Source: Accumulibacter sp.
Lineage (GTDB): Bacteria > Pseudomonadota > Gammaproteobacteria > Burkholderiales > Rhodocyclaceae
Length of the DNA: 16,950 nt
NCBI GenBank assembly: GCA_003538495.1
Contig: DPSD01000058.1
Span: 1 to 16,950, forward strand
Direction of reading: 5' to 3'
Shown: piece after piece, positions 6,058 through 12,902 of the stretch
How positions within the stretch are numbered: the stretch's first letter is position 1
Layout: every line of letters begins with the position of its first letter
Position numbers and translations under genes: made by a program
Notes under the pieces: generated by a model
Told to the model about the DNA's origin: nothing
Databases searched by the model: none
The model's input: only the letters and a program-made list of their open reading frames with translations

Positions 6058-7380
6058 ATGCACACCCTTCTCACCTTGATCATTGCCATCGTCTCGCTGG
6101 CCTGGGGCTGGGAGGCTCTGGTCGCCGGCGCGCCAACTGGCGGCGCAGCGCCGTGGGTGCTGCGCCAGGAGGCGCTGTACCTGAGCGGCCTGCTATCGAT
6201 CTCGCTGCTGTCGGTGGCGATGTTGCTGGCCACCCGGCCGGCGTGGCTCGAAACGCCGCTGGGCGGCATGGACCGTGTGTACCGCACGCACAAGTGGGCG
6301 GGCATCCTGGCCGGCGGATTCGCTGCGCTGCACTGGCTGATCGAGGCCTCGAGCGAGCTCCTGAAAGCGATCGTCGGTCGCCAGGGCCGGCCAGCCAAGG
6401 AGAACTACAGCGGCTTTCTGGAAGTCCTGCGCGACCTGGCGGAAGACTTCGGTGAATGGGCGATCTACGTCCTCCTGGCGATGCTGGCGATCACCCTGTG
6501 GAAGCGTTTCCCGTACCGGCCGTGGCGTCTCCTGCACCGGGTGATGCCGGTGCTCTACTTGATGCTCGCCGTACACGCGCTGCTGCTGGCGCCCTGGGCG
6601 TACTGGAGTCGACCGGTAGGGGTGCTGCTGGCCGCGCTGATCGTCGGCGGCGTCTACGGCAGTGTGCTGTCGCTGGGCGGACGGATCGGTCGCTCGCGGC
6701 AGGTACCGGGCGAGGTAATCGACGTCGCCCACACCGCCCCCGATGTCCTCGCCGTACGCTGCCGCCTGGCCGAGGGATGGCGCGGGCATCGACCGGGCCA
6801 ATTCGTCTTCGTCAGCTTCGATCAGGGCGAGGGCCGGCATCCCTTCACGATTGCCAGCGCTGACTGCGGCAAGCGCGAGGTTTCGTTCCAGATCAAGGCC
6901 CTCGGCGACTACACGCGGACCCTCGCCAGACGCCTGACGGCTGGCCAGCCGGTGCAAGTCGAAGGGCCGTACGGGCGCTTCGACCTCGCTCACCGCCAGC
7001 GCGGAGCGCAGCAGATCTGGATCGCCGGCGGCATCGGCGTGACGCCCTTCCTGGCTTGGCTGGAAGCACTGCAGAAGCGGCCCGGCGACGCGCCGTCAGC
7101 CGACCTGCACTACTGCAGCCGTGATCGCGACACCGATCCTTTCGTGTCGAAGCTGGCGGCACTGTGCGAGCGCCTGCCGGCAATCCGCCTGCGGATCCAT
7201 GGCGCCATGCAGGGTCACCGGCTCAGCGCGGAGCAACTCGCCGCCGAACACGACCGCTCGCGCCCGGTCGAGGTCTGGTTCTGCGGTCCCCAGCGCCTCG
7301 CCGATGGACTGCACGCAGGACTGCGTGACGCCTGGCACGGCAAGCTGCGCTTCCATCAGGAGGCATTTGCGATGCGCTAG
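6058..7380 (+). CDS. Ferric-reductase-like flavocytochrome b (FAD/NAD(P)H)
   Basis: This 440-residue membrane protein has an N-terminal membrane part (about 1-207) of the ferric reductase/NADPH oxidase type. Helices lie near 3-23, 42-58, 79-97, 134-149, 162-181 and 187-206. Candidate heme b ligands are H78 (RTHKWAG), H92 (ALHW), H160 (LLHRVM) and H173 (AVHAL). The cytosolic part (about 215-440) is a ferredoxin-reductase module with FAD motif HPFTIAS (261-267), nucleotide motif GGIGVTPFL (324-332) and FCGP (408-411). I chose ATG 6058 because GAGG stands eight bases upstream. A GTG at 6025 would add 11 residues with no ribosome site. The protein should carry electrons from NAD(P)H through FAD and two hemes across the membrane. 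Its position after SHP and DHC suggests DHC as acceptor. Most SHP clusters carry a simple cytochrome b here. Confidence 0.9.
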   Translation: MHTLLTLIIAIVSLAWGWEALVAGAPTGGAAPWVLRQEALYLSGLLSISLLSVAMLLATRPAWLETPLGGMDRVYRTHKWAGILAGGFAALHWLIEASSELLKAIVGRQGRPAKENYSGFLEVLRDLAEDFGEWAIYVLLAMLAITLWKRFPYRPWRLLHRVMPVLYLMLAVHALLLAPWAYWSRPVGVLLAALIVGGVYGSVLSLGGRIGRSRQVPGEVIDVAHTAPDVLAVRCRLAEGWRGHRPGQFVFVSFDQGEGRHPFTIASADCGKREVSFQIKALGDYTRTLARRLTAGQPVQVEGPYGRFDLAHRQRGAQQIWIAGGIGVTPFLAWLEALQKRPGDAPSADLHYCSRDRDTDPFVSKLAALCERLPAIRLRIHGAMQGHRLSAEQLAAEHDRSRPVEVWFCGPQRLADGLHAGLRDAWHGKLRFHQEAFAMR

Positions 7381-7391
7381 AGTAGCGCATC
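7371..7391 (+). terminator. Perfect hairpin across the flavocytochrome stop codon
   Basis: GATGCGCTA (7371-7379), a 3-base loop GAG, then TAGCGCATC (7383-7391) form a perfect 9-bp stem that includes the stop codon TAG. No T-run follows, so it is not a textbook intrinsic terminator. It may stabilise the mRNA 3' end or aid termination of the cytochrome operon. Confidence 0.45.
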
Positions 7392-7512
7392 CGCAGATCT
7401 CGATAGAGCCTCGGCAACCGACACCTGCCCGGACCGCCGCGGCCGCCTGCAGGTTCGCACTCGGCGCCCGGTCGCAGCAGCCCGCCCGTCGCCGACATGA
7501 TTGTCGGAAAAC

Positions 7513-7532
7513 TTGACAGCGCGCAGTGTCAA
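7513..7532. promoter_or_regulatory. Palindrome, candidate enhancer-binding site for a sigma-54 activator
   Basis: TTGACA (7513-7518), 8 bases, TGTCAA (7527-7532) is a perfect inverted repeat. Further TGTC/GACA half-sites flank it (TGTC at 7502-7505 and 7533-7536). Its centre is about 115 bases upstream of the -24 element, a usual distance for an enhancer-binding protein such as PrsR. The protein that binds it is inferred. An alternative reading of TTGACA as a sigma-70 -35 box has no good -10 partner. Confidence 0.4.
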
Positions 7533-7636
7533 TGTCGCGGAGATGACGCGTTTTGGGAATCCGCGGCAAGGGCCTGCGTCGGCAAGTGCTTGATAATTCA
7601 CCATGGAGCATTGCCATCGGCAGGACACTCAGGCAT

Positions 7637-7652
7637 GGGCGCGAAATTTGCT
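7637..7652 (+). promoter_or_regulatory. Sigma-54 (-24/-12) promoter of the PEP-CTERM gene
   Basis: The sequence GGGCGCGAAATTTGCT fits the consensus TGGCACG-N4-TTGCW with the invariant GG (7638-7639) and GC (7650-7651) exactly 10 bases apart. Of the twelve defined positions only two differ. Transcription would start near 7663, about 109 bases before the GTG start. RpoN together with PrsK/PrsR is known to control PEP-CTERM genes in floc-forming betaproteobacteria, which supports the call. Confidence 0.6.
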
Positions 7653-7771
7653 TTGCACGAACGCTGCGCCGGCGCCGCTGTCGCTGGCGGGCAGCGTGCG
7701 CGCTCGGCGTTCCAGACCGGACGCACGCTTCACGGTAGCCTTTCACCATCAACAACCAGGGAGAATCCTCT

Positions 7772-8449
7772 GTGACAAATAGTTTACTGTTCGCCGCACT
7801 GACGGTTTGCGCCGCGGTTCCGGCCAGCGCCGCGAACCTGCTGAATAACGGATCGTTCGAAACACCCGACATTGTCGGGACCAACATTTACCACCTCTAC
7901 AACCCGGGATCGACCGAGATTACGGGCTGGACGGTGCTTGGCGGCCAGGTACACAATACGCCCGACACCTACCTCGGGCTGAAAGCCAGCGACGGGCGGC
8001 AGTGGATCGACCTGACCGGCATTACCGGCTATAACAAGGGCTTGCGATCCGACGCCGTCGATACAGCCATCGGCAAGGTCTACACGCTGTCATTTGACGT
8101 CGGCAATTATCTGCCGTTTGGCTTCAGCACGCTCGGGATGAGCATCAACGGCGGCAACGAGCAGACCTTCACCAACCTGTCGCTGGCCAGCACCGCCACC
8201 TCGCCAATGAACTGGGCGCACTTTTCGCTGGACTGGCTGGCGGACGCCAGCACCGCGCAGTTCAGTTTTCTGGGCCGCGCCAACGGCGCTCTCAGTAACG
8301 ACCTGGGAATCGGCCTCGACAATGTCTATTTCGCCGAGAAACAGACGACTTCCGGAACAATTCCCGAGCCGCAAACGACTGCCCTGATGGCTGCGGGGCT
8401 GATCGGGATCGCCGCCTTGCTGCCGCGGCGCCAGCACCTGCAAAGTTGA
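7772..8449 (+). CDS. PEP-CTERM sorting domain exoprotein
   Basis: This 225-residue secreted protein starts at GTG 7772. AGGGAG lies eight to thirteen bases upstream, and an in-frame stop at 7736 excludes a longer form. The signal peptide is cleaved near ASA-AN (residue 20). Its n-region is unusually free of Lys/Arg. The mature part begins NLLNNGSFETP, typical of DUF642-like or carbohydrate-binding jelly-roll proteins. The C-terminus is a complete PEP-CTERM signal: PEP (198-200), hydrophobic helix LMAAGLIGIAAL (205-216), then a basic RR (219-220). Such proteins are processed by exosortase and placed on the surface or in the exopolysaccharide matrix, where they help flocs form. No exosortase gene is in the window. 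The gene stands alone behind a sigma-54-like promoter. Confidence 0.9.
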   Translation: MTNSLLFAALTVCAAVPASAANLLNNGSFETPDIVGTNIYHLYNPGSTEITGWTVLGGQVHNTPDTYLGLKASDGRQWIDLTGITGYNKGLRSDAVDTAIGKVYTLSFDVGNYLPFGFSTLGMSINGGNEQTFTNLSLASTATSPMNWAHFSLDWLADASTAQFSFLGRANGALSNDLGIGLDNVYFAEKQTTSGTIPEPQTTALMAAGLIGIAALLPRRQHLQS

Positions 8450-8610
8450 TCAGCCTGGACGGGCAGCCGATGCGGTAGATCCGGACCACCCCGCCACTTG
8501 ACGCAAGACGCGTAAGCCGTCTCGCATCGGTCTGGTCGGTCTTGATTTCGCTTGGGCTGCGCTTGCCGCCCCAGCCTTGCACCTCGTCCCGCGGCGCACA
8601 CGACGAAACA
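8450..8610 (-). pseudogene. Decayed IS110-family transposase fragment
   Basis: On the minus strand, within an open frame, the segment [20 protein letters not shown] (about 8487-8552), followed by GVVRIY, resembles the N-terminal DEDD domain of IS110/IS1111 transposases. That domain typically reads VKTDRRDARxLAxLxRAGxLT. A Cys-Ala-Pro lies about 15 residues earlier, where the family has VAPS or CAPS. The fragment has no start, no catalytic serine domain and no IS ends, so it is a remnant at most. It fills most of the 309-base gap between the PEP-CTERM gene and rmlA. The call rests on pattern memory of the family and needs a profile search. Confidence 0.4.
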
Positions 8611-8714
8611 GCGGCACCGGCCAGGCGTTCTGCGCGGGTCGATGGCACCACCCGGCTCGACCGGCATTTCCCGGAATGCCGTGTTTGGGCTAACATCCGG
8701 GGCCCGGGTGGTCA

Positions 8715-8732
8715 ACAAGCTTCCAGGCTTGT
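8715..8732 (+). other. Small hairpin in the rmlA leader
   Basis: ACAAGC (8715-8720), loop TTCCAG, GCTTGT (8727-8732) forms a perfect 6-bp stem ending 13 bases before the ribosome site GGAG (8746-8749). It could be a leader structure or chance. There is no T-run. Confidence 0.25.
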
Positions 8733-8758
8733 CCCCGCCCTCTCCGGAGAACCTCGAA

Positions 8759-9673
8759 ATGACAGTTGTCCACACCCCGGCACCGCTTGGCAGCGGCCGT
8801 CCACCCAGAAAAGGGATCATCCTCGCCGGCGGCTCCGGCACCAGGTTGTACCCGGCAACACTGGCGGTCTCCAAGCAGTTGCTGCCGATCTACGACAAGC
8901 CGATGATCTACTACCCGCTGACGACGCTGATGATGGCAGGGATTCGCGAGTACCTGATCATCTCGACGCCGCAGGATACGCCACGCTTCGAGCAGCTGCT
9001 CGGCGATGGCCGGCAGTGGGGGCTGGACATCCGCTACGCCGTGCAGCCCAGCCCGGATGGCCTGGCGCAGGCCTTCATCATCGGCGCGGATTTTCTCGGC
9101 GACGGGCCTTCGGCGCTGATACTGGGCGACAACATCTTCTACGGACACGAGCTGGCTCGGGATTTGCAGGCGGTCAATGCCCAGCAGCATGGCGCCACGG
9201 TGTTCGCCTACCGGGTCAATGATCCCGAACGGTACGGGGTGGTCGAGTTCGACCACGGCGGGCGGGCCGTCAGCCTGGAAGAAAAGCCGGCCGTACCAAA
9301 ATCGCACTACGCGGTAACCGGTCTGTACTTCTACGATCGCCGGGTGGTCGATGTGGCGCGCCGCCTGAAGCCGTCCGCCCGGGGCGAGCTGGAGATCACC
9401 GACGTGAACCGGCAGTACCTGGAATGGGGCGAACTGGGCGTTTCGATGATGGGCCGCGGCCACGCCTGGCTGGATACCGGCACCCACGAGTCACTGCTGG
9501 AAGCGAGCATGTTCATCCAGACCATCGAGAAGCGGCAAGGGCTGAAGATCGCCTGCCCGGAGGAGATTGCTTTCCACCGTGGTCACATTACCGCCGAGCA
9601 GCTCGCGGCGCTGGCGCTGCCGATGCAGAAGAATCCCTATGGGCAATATCTGCTGGGACTGCTGAACGAATAG
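8759..9673 (+). CDS. rmlA: Glucose-1-phosphate thymidylyltransferase
   Basis: This 304-residue enzyme makes dTDP-glucose from dTTP and glucose-1-phosphate, the first step to dTDP-L-rhamnose. Visible motifs are the nucleotide-binding loop GGSGTRLYP (24-32), [17 protein letters not shown] (38-54), the metal/substrate motif LGDN (122-125, with D124), and EKP followed by [12 protein letters not shown]. These are diagnostic for RmlA (RfbA). I chose ATG 8759 because GGAG sits nine bases upstream. The frame could extend to 8552, but that part covers the transposase remnant and has no conserved residues. Even so, this form has about 16 residues more than the usual start just before KGIILAGG. rmlC follows after 111 bases in the same direction. 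rmlB and rmlD are not in the window. Confidence 0.96.
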   Translation: MTVVHTPAPLGSGRPPRKGIILAGGSGTRLYPATLAVSKQLLPIYDKPMIYYPLTTLMMAGIREYLIISTPQDTPRFEQLLGDGRQWGLDIRYAVQPSPDGLAQAFIIGADFLGDGPSALILGDNIFYGHELARDLQAVNAQQHGATVFAYRVNDPERYGVVEFDHGGRAVSLEEKPAVPKSHYAVTGLYFYDRRVVDVARRLKPSARGELEITDVNRQYLEWGELGVSMMGRGHAWLDTGTHESLLEASMFIQTIEKRQGLKIACPEEIAFHRGHITAEQLAALALPMQKNPYGQYLLGLLNE

Positions 9674-9784
9674 CCGCAGCCTGGCGGGCGGGAAGCCGCC
9701 TCGCGACGACCGCCAGCAATCGCTGGTGATCGCTCCTGATCGCCCATTGGTCCTTGCCAAATCCCGAATGCCGAGGCCTTGCCC

Positions 9785-10327
9785 ATGAAGATCACCACGA
9801 CGCAGCTCCCCGATGTCATGATCATCGAGCCCCGGATTTTCGGCGACGCCCGCGGCTTCTTCCTCGAAAGCTGGAATCGCAAGGCTTTTGCCGACCGTGG
9901 CCTGGACGTGGATTTCGTTCAGGACAACCATTCGCGGTCGCGCAAGGGCGTCTTGCGCGGCCTGCACTATCAGCTGCACCAGCCACAGGGCAAGCTGGTG
10001 CGGGTAACCAGTGGTGCGGTATTCGATGTCGCCGTCGACCTGCGCCGGTCGTCGCCGAAGTTCGGCTGCTGGGAAGGCGTCGAGCTTTCCGACGCCAACC
10101 AGCGCATGCTGTGGATTCCGCCGGGCTTTGGCCACGGCTTCCTGGTGCTTTCGGAAACGGCCGATTTTCTTTACAAGGCCACGGAGTATTATGCGCCGGA
10201 GCACGAGCGCTGCATCCTGTGGAACGACCCGGAAATCGGCATTCGCTGGCCACTCGACGGCGAGCCGGCGCTGTCTGCGAAAGACCAGGCGGGAGCGCCA
10301 CTGCGGGCGGCGGAGGCTTACGCCTGA
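9785..10327 (+). CDS. rmlC: dTDP-4-dehydrorhamnose 3,5-epimerase
   Basis: This is a 180-residue cupin enzyme, the third step of dTDP-L-rhamnose synthesis, and of the usual family length. Motifs are EPRIFGDARGFFLESW (15-30), DNHSRSRKGVLRGLHYQ with catalytic H61, the product-site GFGHGFLVLSE (114-124), Y130 as the likely catalytic tyrosine, and D167 in SAKDQAG, which pairs with the histidine in known structures. ATG 9785 has GAGG eight bases upstream. A TTG six bases earlier adds only two residues. It lies 111 bases behind rmlA and probably shares its transcript. The gap has a weak inverted repeat (CCAGC/GCTGG) without a T-run. The gene ends 90 bases before the convergent PilB-like gene, with no clear terminator between them. 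Confidence 0.96.
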   Translation: MKITTTQLPDVMIIEPRIFGDARGFFLESWNRKAFADRGLDVDFVQDNHSRSRKGVLRGLHYQLHQPQGKLVRVTSGAVFDVAVDLRRSSPKFGCWEGVELSDANQRMLWIPPGFGHGFLVLSETADFLYKATEYYAPEHERCILWNDPEIGIRWPLDGEPALSAKDQAGAPLRAAEAYA

Positions 10328-10416
10328 CGGCCAGCGCGCCGGGAGCGCGCACGCCGGCGGCGTGACGGCGTCGTGGGCTGGTGTAGACGTGTCGTCGGCT
10401 GGACGGAGCGCCGGCG

Positions 10417-12780
10417 CTACCTGCTGCAGACCGCCCGCAGCTGCTTGAGGTCGATGATTCCGGCCAGGACTTTCTCGATGCCGTCCATCTTGAGCGTGCG
10501 CATGCCTTCATTGAGCGCGCCGGCGTGCAATTCGGCGACCCGCACGCGCTGTTGAATCTGCTGCTTGACTAGCTCGCTGGCCGTCAGCAGTTCGTGCACG
10601 CCGACCCAACCCTGGTAGCCACTGCCGGCACAGGCGTCGCAGCTGCGCGCGCGGTACAGCGTGAAGCGGCCGTTGCTGGCGTAATGCTGCAGCCAGTCGG
10701 CGTGCACGCGCTCTGCCGCAGCCTGCGGGTCGCTCTGCCACGGAGTCGTCTGCCCGACTTCGTCGGCATACTCCACGAGCAGTTGCCGGAACTCTTCCGG
10801 GGTCGGCTGATAGGCCTCCCTGCAGGCCTTGCACAAGCGCCTCGCCAGGCGCTGGGCGAGGATGCCAAGCAGTGCATCGGCAAGGCTGAAGCGATCGATC
10901 CCGATGTCCAGCAGCCGCCGGATCGATTCCGCTGCGCCGCCTGTGTGCAGCCCGGCGAGTACCAGATGGCCGGTCAGCGACGCTTCGATGCCGACCGCCA
11001 AGGTTTCCTGGTCGCGCATTTCGCCGACCATGATCACGTCCGCGTCAGCGCGCAGGATGGCGCGCAGCACGGCCGCGAAATCGAGCCCGGCGGGCTGGTC
11101 GACCTGCACCTGGCGCAGCCCCTTGTGGGTGATCTCGACCGGGTCTTCGGCGGTCCAGATCTTCGTTTCCGGCCGGTTGAGGTGACTCAGGATCGCATGC
11201 AGGGTGGTCGTTTTTCCCGACCCGGCCGGGCCGCAGACGAAGAACAGCCCATGCGGTTTGTCGATCAGCGCCTGCAGCCGTTCGAGGTCATGCGCCGTGA
11301 TGCCGAGATCGTCGAGCCCGATCGGTTCGCCGGCAGCGACGATCCGCAGCACGACGTCCTCGATGCCGCCGGCGGTCGGCAGCGTCGCGACCCGCAGATC
11401 GATGTCCAGCGGCCCCCACTTCTTGAACTTCATTTTGCCGTGCTGCGGCCGCCGCTGCTCGGCGGGGTCGAGGTCGGACATGATCTTGATACGGGCAATC
11501 AGGGCGCTGCGGCACGCTGCCGGAACGTCGCTGTACCGCGCCAGGGCGCCGCCGCGACGGAAGCGGATCAGCATCTTTTCCAGGCCCGACCGGGGTTCGA
11601 TGTGGATGTCGGAAACGCCCTGCTGACAGGCGTCGACGATGATCTTGTTCACCAGTCGGGCCAGTTCGGTGTCGGCGGCGCCGCTGAGCACCTCGGCGTT
11701 GCTGCCGACATCGCTCGCGTCGTCGGCGTCGCCTTCGGACGACCATCCAGCGACCGCATCGATCGGCGACGGAGCGCCGAAGAACTGGCCAAGCGACTGC
11801 GCGAACTCGCGCTGGGTAGTCACCCGGTAGGCGATCGGGCGATCGGGGAAGACCTCGCTGGCCGCTCGCGAGCGCTTGATCTGCTCGGGATCGACTGCCA
11901 TGACGACCACCCCATCGGCAGTCTCGGCGACCGGCAGCCAGCGATTCGCTTCGAGCGAATCGCGCGGGAGGCCTTTCAGCAGCTTCAACGGCCGGATGCG
12001 ACCCGCCCGGAAGGGCTCGTACGGGACGCCGAAGAATTTTGCCAGCGCCGCGCCGATCGCCGGCCGCTTGACGGCGAACTGGCTGCTCAGCAGTTCCTCA
12101 AGCTCGACGTCCTGCTGGCGGGCCAACTGCCTGGCGCGGTCGAGTTCGGCGGTCGACATCACGGCATCGCTGACCAGTGCATCGTACTTGCCCGGGAGTG
12201 TCGGACGTGTTTTCTGGTGCTGCGCGAAAGCCACCGCCAGGGTTTGCGCCAGCGCCTGCACGCCTTCCTCGGCGACCACCGGGAAAGGCGTATCCGAGCG
12301 GCTGTTGAGCAGTTGCACGACGCCCAGCAGGTCGCCGTTCGCCGCGCTGCAGATCGGTGCAACCAGCATCTGCCGCGACCGGTAACCGCTGCGCCGGTCG
12401 ACCGCATCGAGAAAGCGCAGGCTCGGGCTGTGGCGAAGCAGCTCGGCTTGATCGTGGACGTCGCGGATATTGACCGTCTTGCCGGTCGCCGCCACGTAGC
12501 CGGCGATGCTCTGTTCGCAGATCGGCAGGCTGATTTCGTGCTCCGCTGCAAGCCCGGTTTTTACCTTGGCGACGATGCTCTGCCGGTCGTCTCCGAGCAG
12601 GTAGATGGTCAGCCGTTCGCAGTGAAACAGGCCGCAGATGTCCTCGGACAGCTCGAACACGATCTCGTCGGCGTTGTCGGTTCCGTGGATCTTGTTGGTC
12701 AGCCGCTGCAGGTTCTTGAAGAACCCCAGCCGACGACTCATGTCGCCGAGATTGTTGTCAAGAGACCAGGAGGTGCTCAT
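10417..12780 (-). CDS. GAF-domain PilB/GspE-type ATPase (orphan)
   Basis: This is a 787-residue protein (from ATG 12780; a TTG at 12801 would add 7). The domains in order are a GAF domain (about 25-185), an MshEN-like N-domain (about 195-335), an acidic linker, and a T2SS/T4P hexameric ATPase (about 365-787). ATPase motifs are SDIHIEP (Asp box), Walker A GPAGSGKTTT (517-526), Walker B ADVIMVGEMRD with the catalytic glutamate (580-590), and the His box GHLVLAGLHTGG. Four zinc-ligand cysteines are present (C650, C653, C714, C717). The MshEN-like part lacks the usual RLG start, so c-di-GMP binding is doubtful. All ATPase residues are intact. Normally such ATPases extend type IV pili or power type II secretion. 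No pilC, pilD, secretin or pilin gene is near. Instead it follows PP2C, FHA and phosphodiesterase-like genes, which suggests control by signalling. The start codon is uncertain. Confidence 0.9.
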   Translation of the reverse strand: MSTSWSLDNNLGDMSRRLGFFKNLQRLTNKIHGTDNADEIVFELSEDICGLFHCERLTIYLLGDDRQSIVAKVKTGLAAEHEISLPICEQSIAGYVAATGKTVNIRDVHDQAELLRHSPSLRFLDAVDRRSGYRSRQMLVAPICSAANGDLLGVVQLLNSRSDTPFPVVAEEGVQALAQTLAVAFAQHQKTRPTLPGKYDALVSDAVMSTAELDRARQLARQQDVELEELLSSQFAVKRPAIGAALAKFFGVPYEPFRAGRIRPLKLLKGLPRDSLEANRWLPVAETADGVVVMAVDPEQIKRSRAASEVFPDRPIAYRVTTQREFAQSLGQFFGAPSPIDAVAGWSSEGDADDASDVGSNAEVLSGAADTELARLVNKIIVDACQQGVSDIHIEPRSGLEKMLIRFRRGGALARYSDVPAACRSALIARIKIMSDLDPAEQRRPQHGKMKFKKWGPLDIDLRVATLPTAGGIEDVVLRIVAAGEPIGLDDLGITAHDLERLQALIDKPHGLFFVCGPAGSGKTTTLHAILSHLNRPETKIWTAEDPVEITHKGLRQVQVDQPAGLDFAAVLRAILRADADVIMVGEMRDQETLAVGIEASLTGHLVLAGLHTGGAAESIRRLLDIGIDRFSLADALLGILAQRLARRLCKACREAYQPTPEEFRQLLVEYADEVGQTTPWQSDPQAAAERVHADWLQHYASNGRFTLYRARSCDACAGSGYQGWVGVHELLTASELVKQQIQQRVRVAELHAGALNEGMRTLKMDGIEKVLAGIIDLKQLRAVCSR

Positions 12781-12902
12781 CTCCAGGCCGTCATTGACCA
12801 AGGGGCGCAGCGGCGCAGCGGCGCCGAACTTCGGCCAGCGAAGTGAAACCCGCGATCGGAAAGTTAGCGCTGATGGTCGCGATCAAGTGCACTGTCGGCT
12901 GC

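Larger units (their letters stand above)
7392..7771 (+). other. Long leader/intergenic region before the PEP-CTERM gene
   Basis: This gap of about 380 bases holds no convincing gene. A 92-codon frame at 7497-7775 has no family signature and ends inside the next start. The gap contains an upstream palindrome (7513-7532) and a -24/-12 promoter (7637-7652). The predicted mRNA leader is therefore about 110 bases. The gap is slightly richer in A/T around 7500-7660 than the flanking genes. Confidence 0.6.

Noticed and set aside
5002..6063. 353-codon minus-strand frame over the two cytochrome genes
   Set aside because: The plus strand has signal peptides, heme motifs and ribosome sites. The minus frame has none.
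7497..7775. 92-codon plus-strand frame in the PEP-CTERM leader
   Set aside because: No ribosome site, no similarity seen, and it overlaps the palindrome and sigma-54 promoter.
8552..8758. Upstream extension of rmlA
   Set aside because: It has no conserved residues and covers the transposase remnant. ATG 8759 has a proper GGAG site.
10328..10416. ACGCC/GGCGT inverted repeat between convergent rmlC and the PilB-like gene, as a bidirectional terminator
   Set aside because: The stem is only five bases and no T-run follows on either strand.
10594..12846. 750-codon open frame on the plus strand opposite the PilB-like ATPase
   Set aside because: It is a shadow of the minus-strand gene in GC-rich DNA. 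It has no family motif, while the minus strand shows all ATPase motifs.
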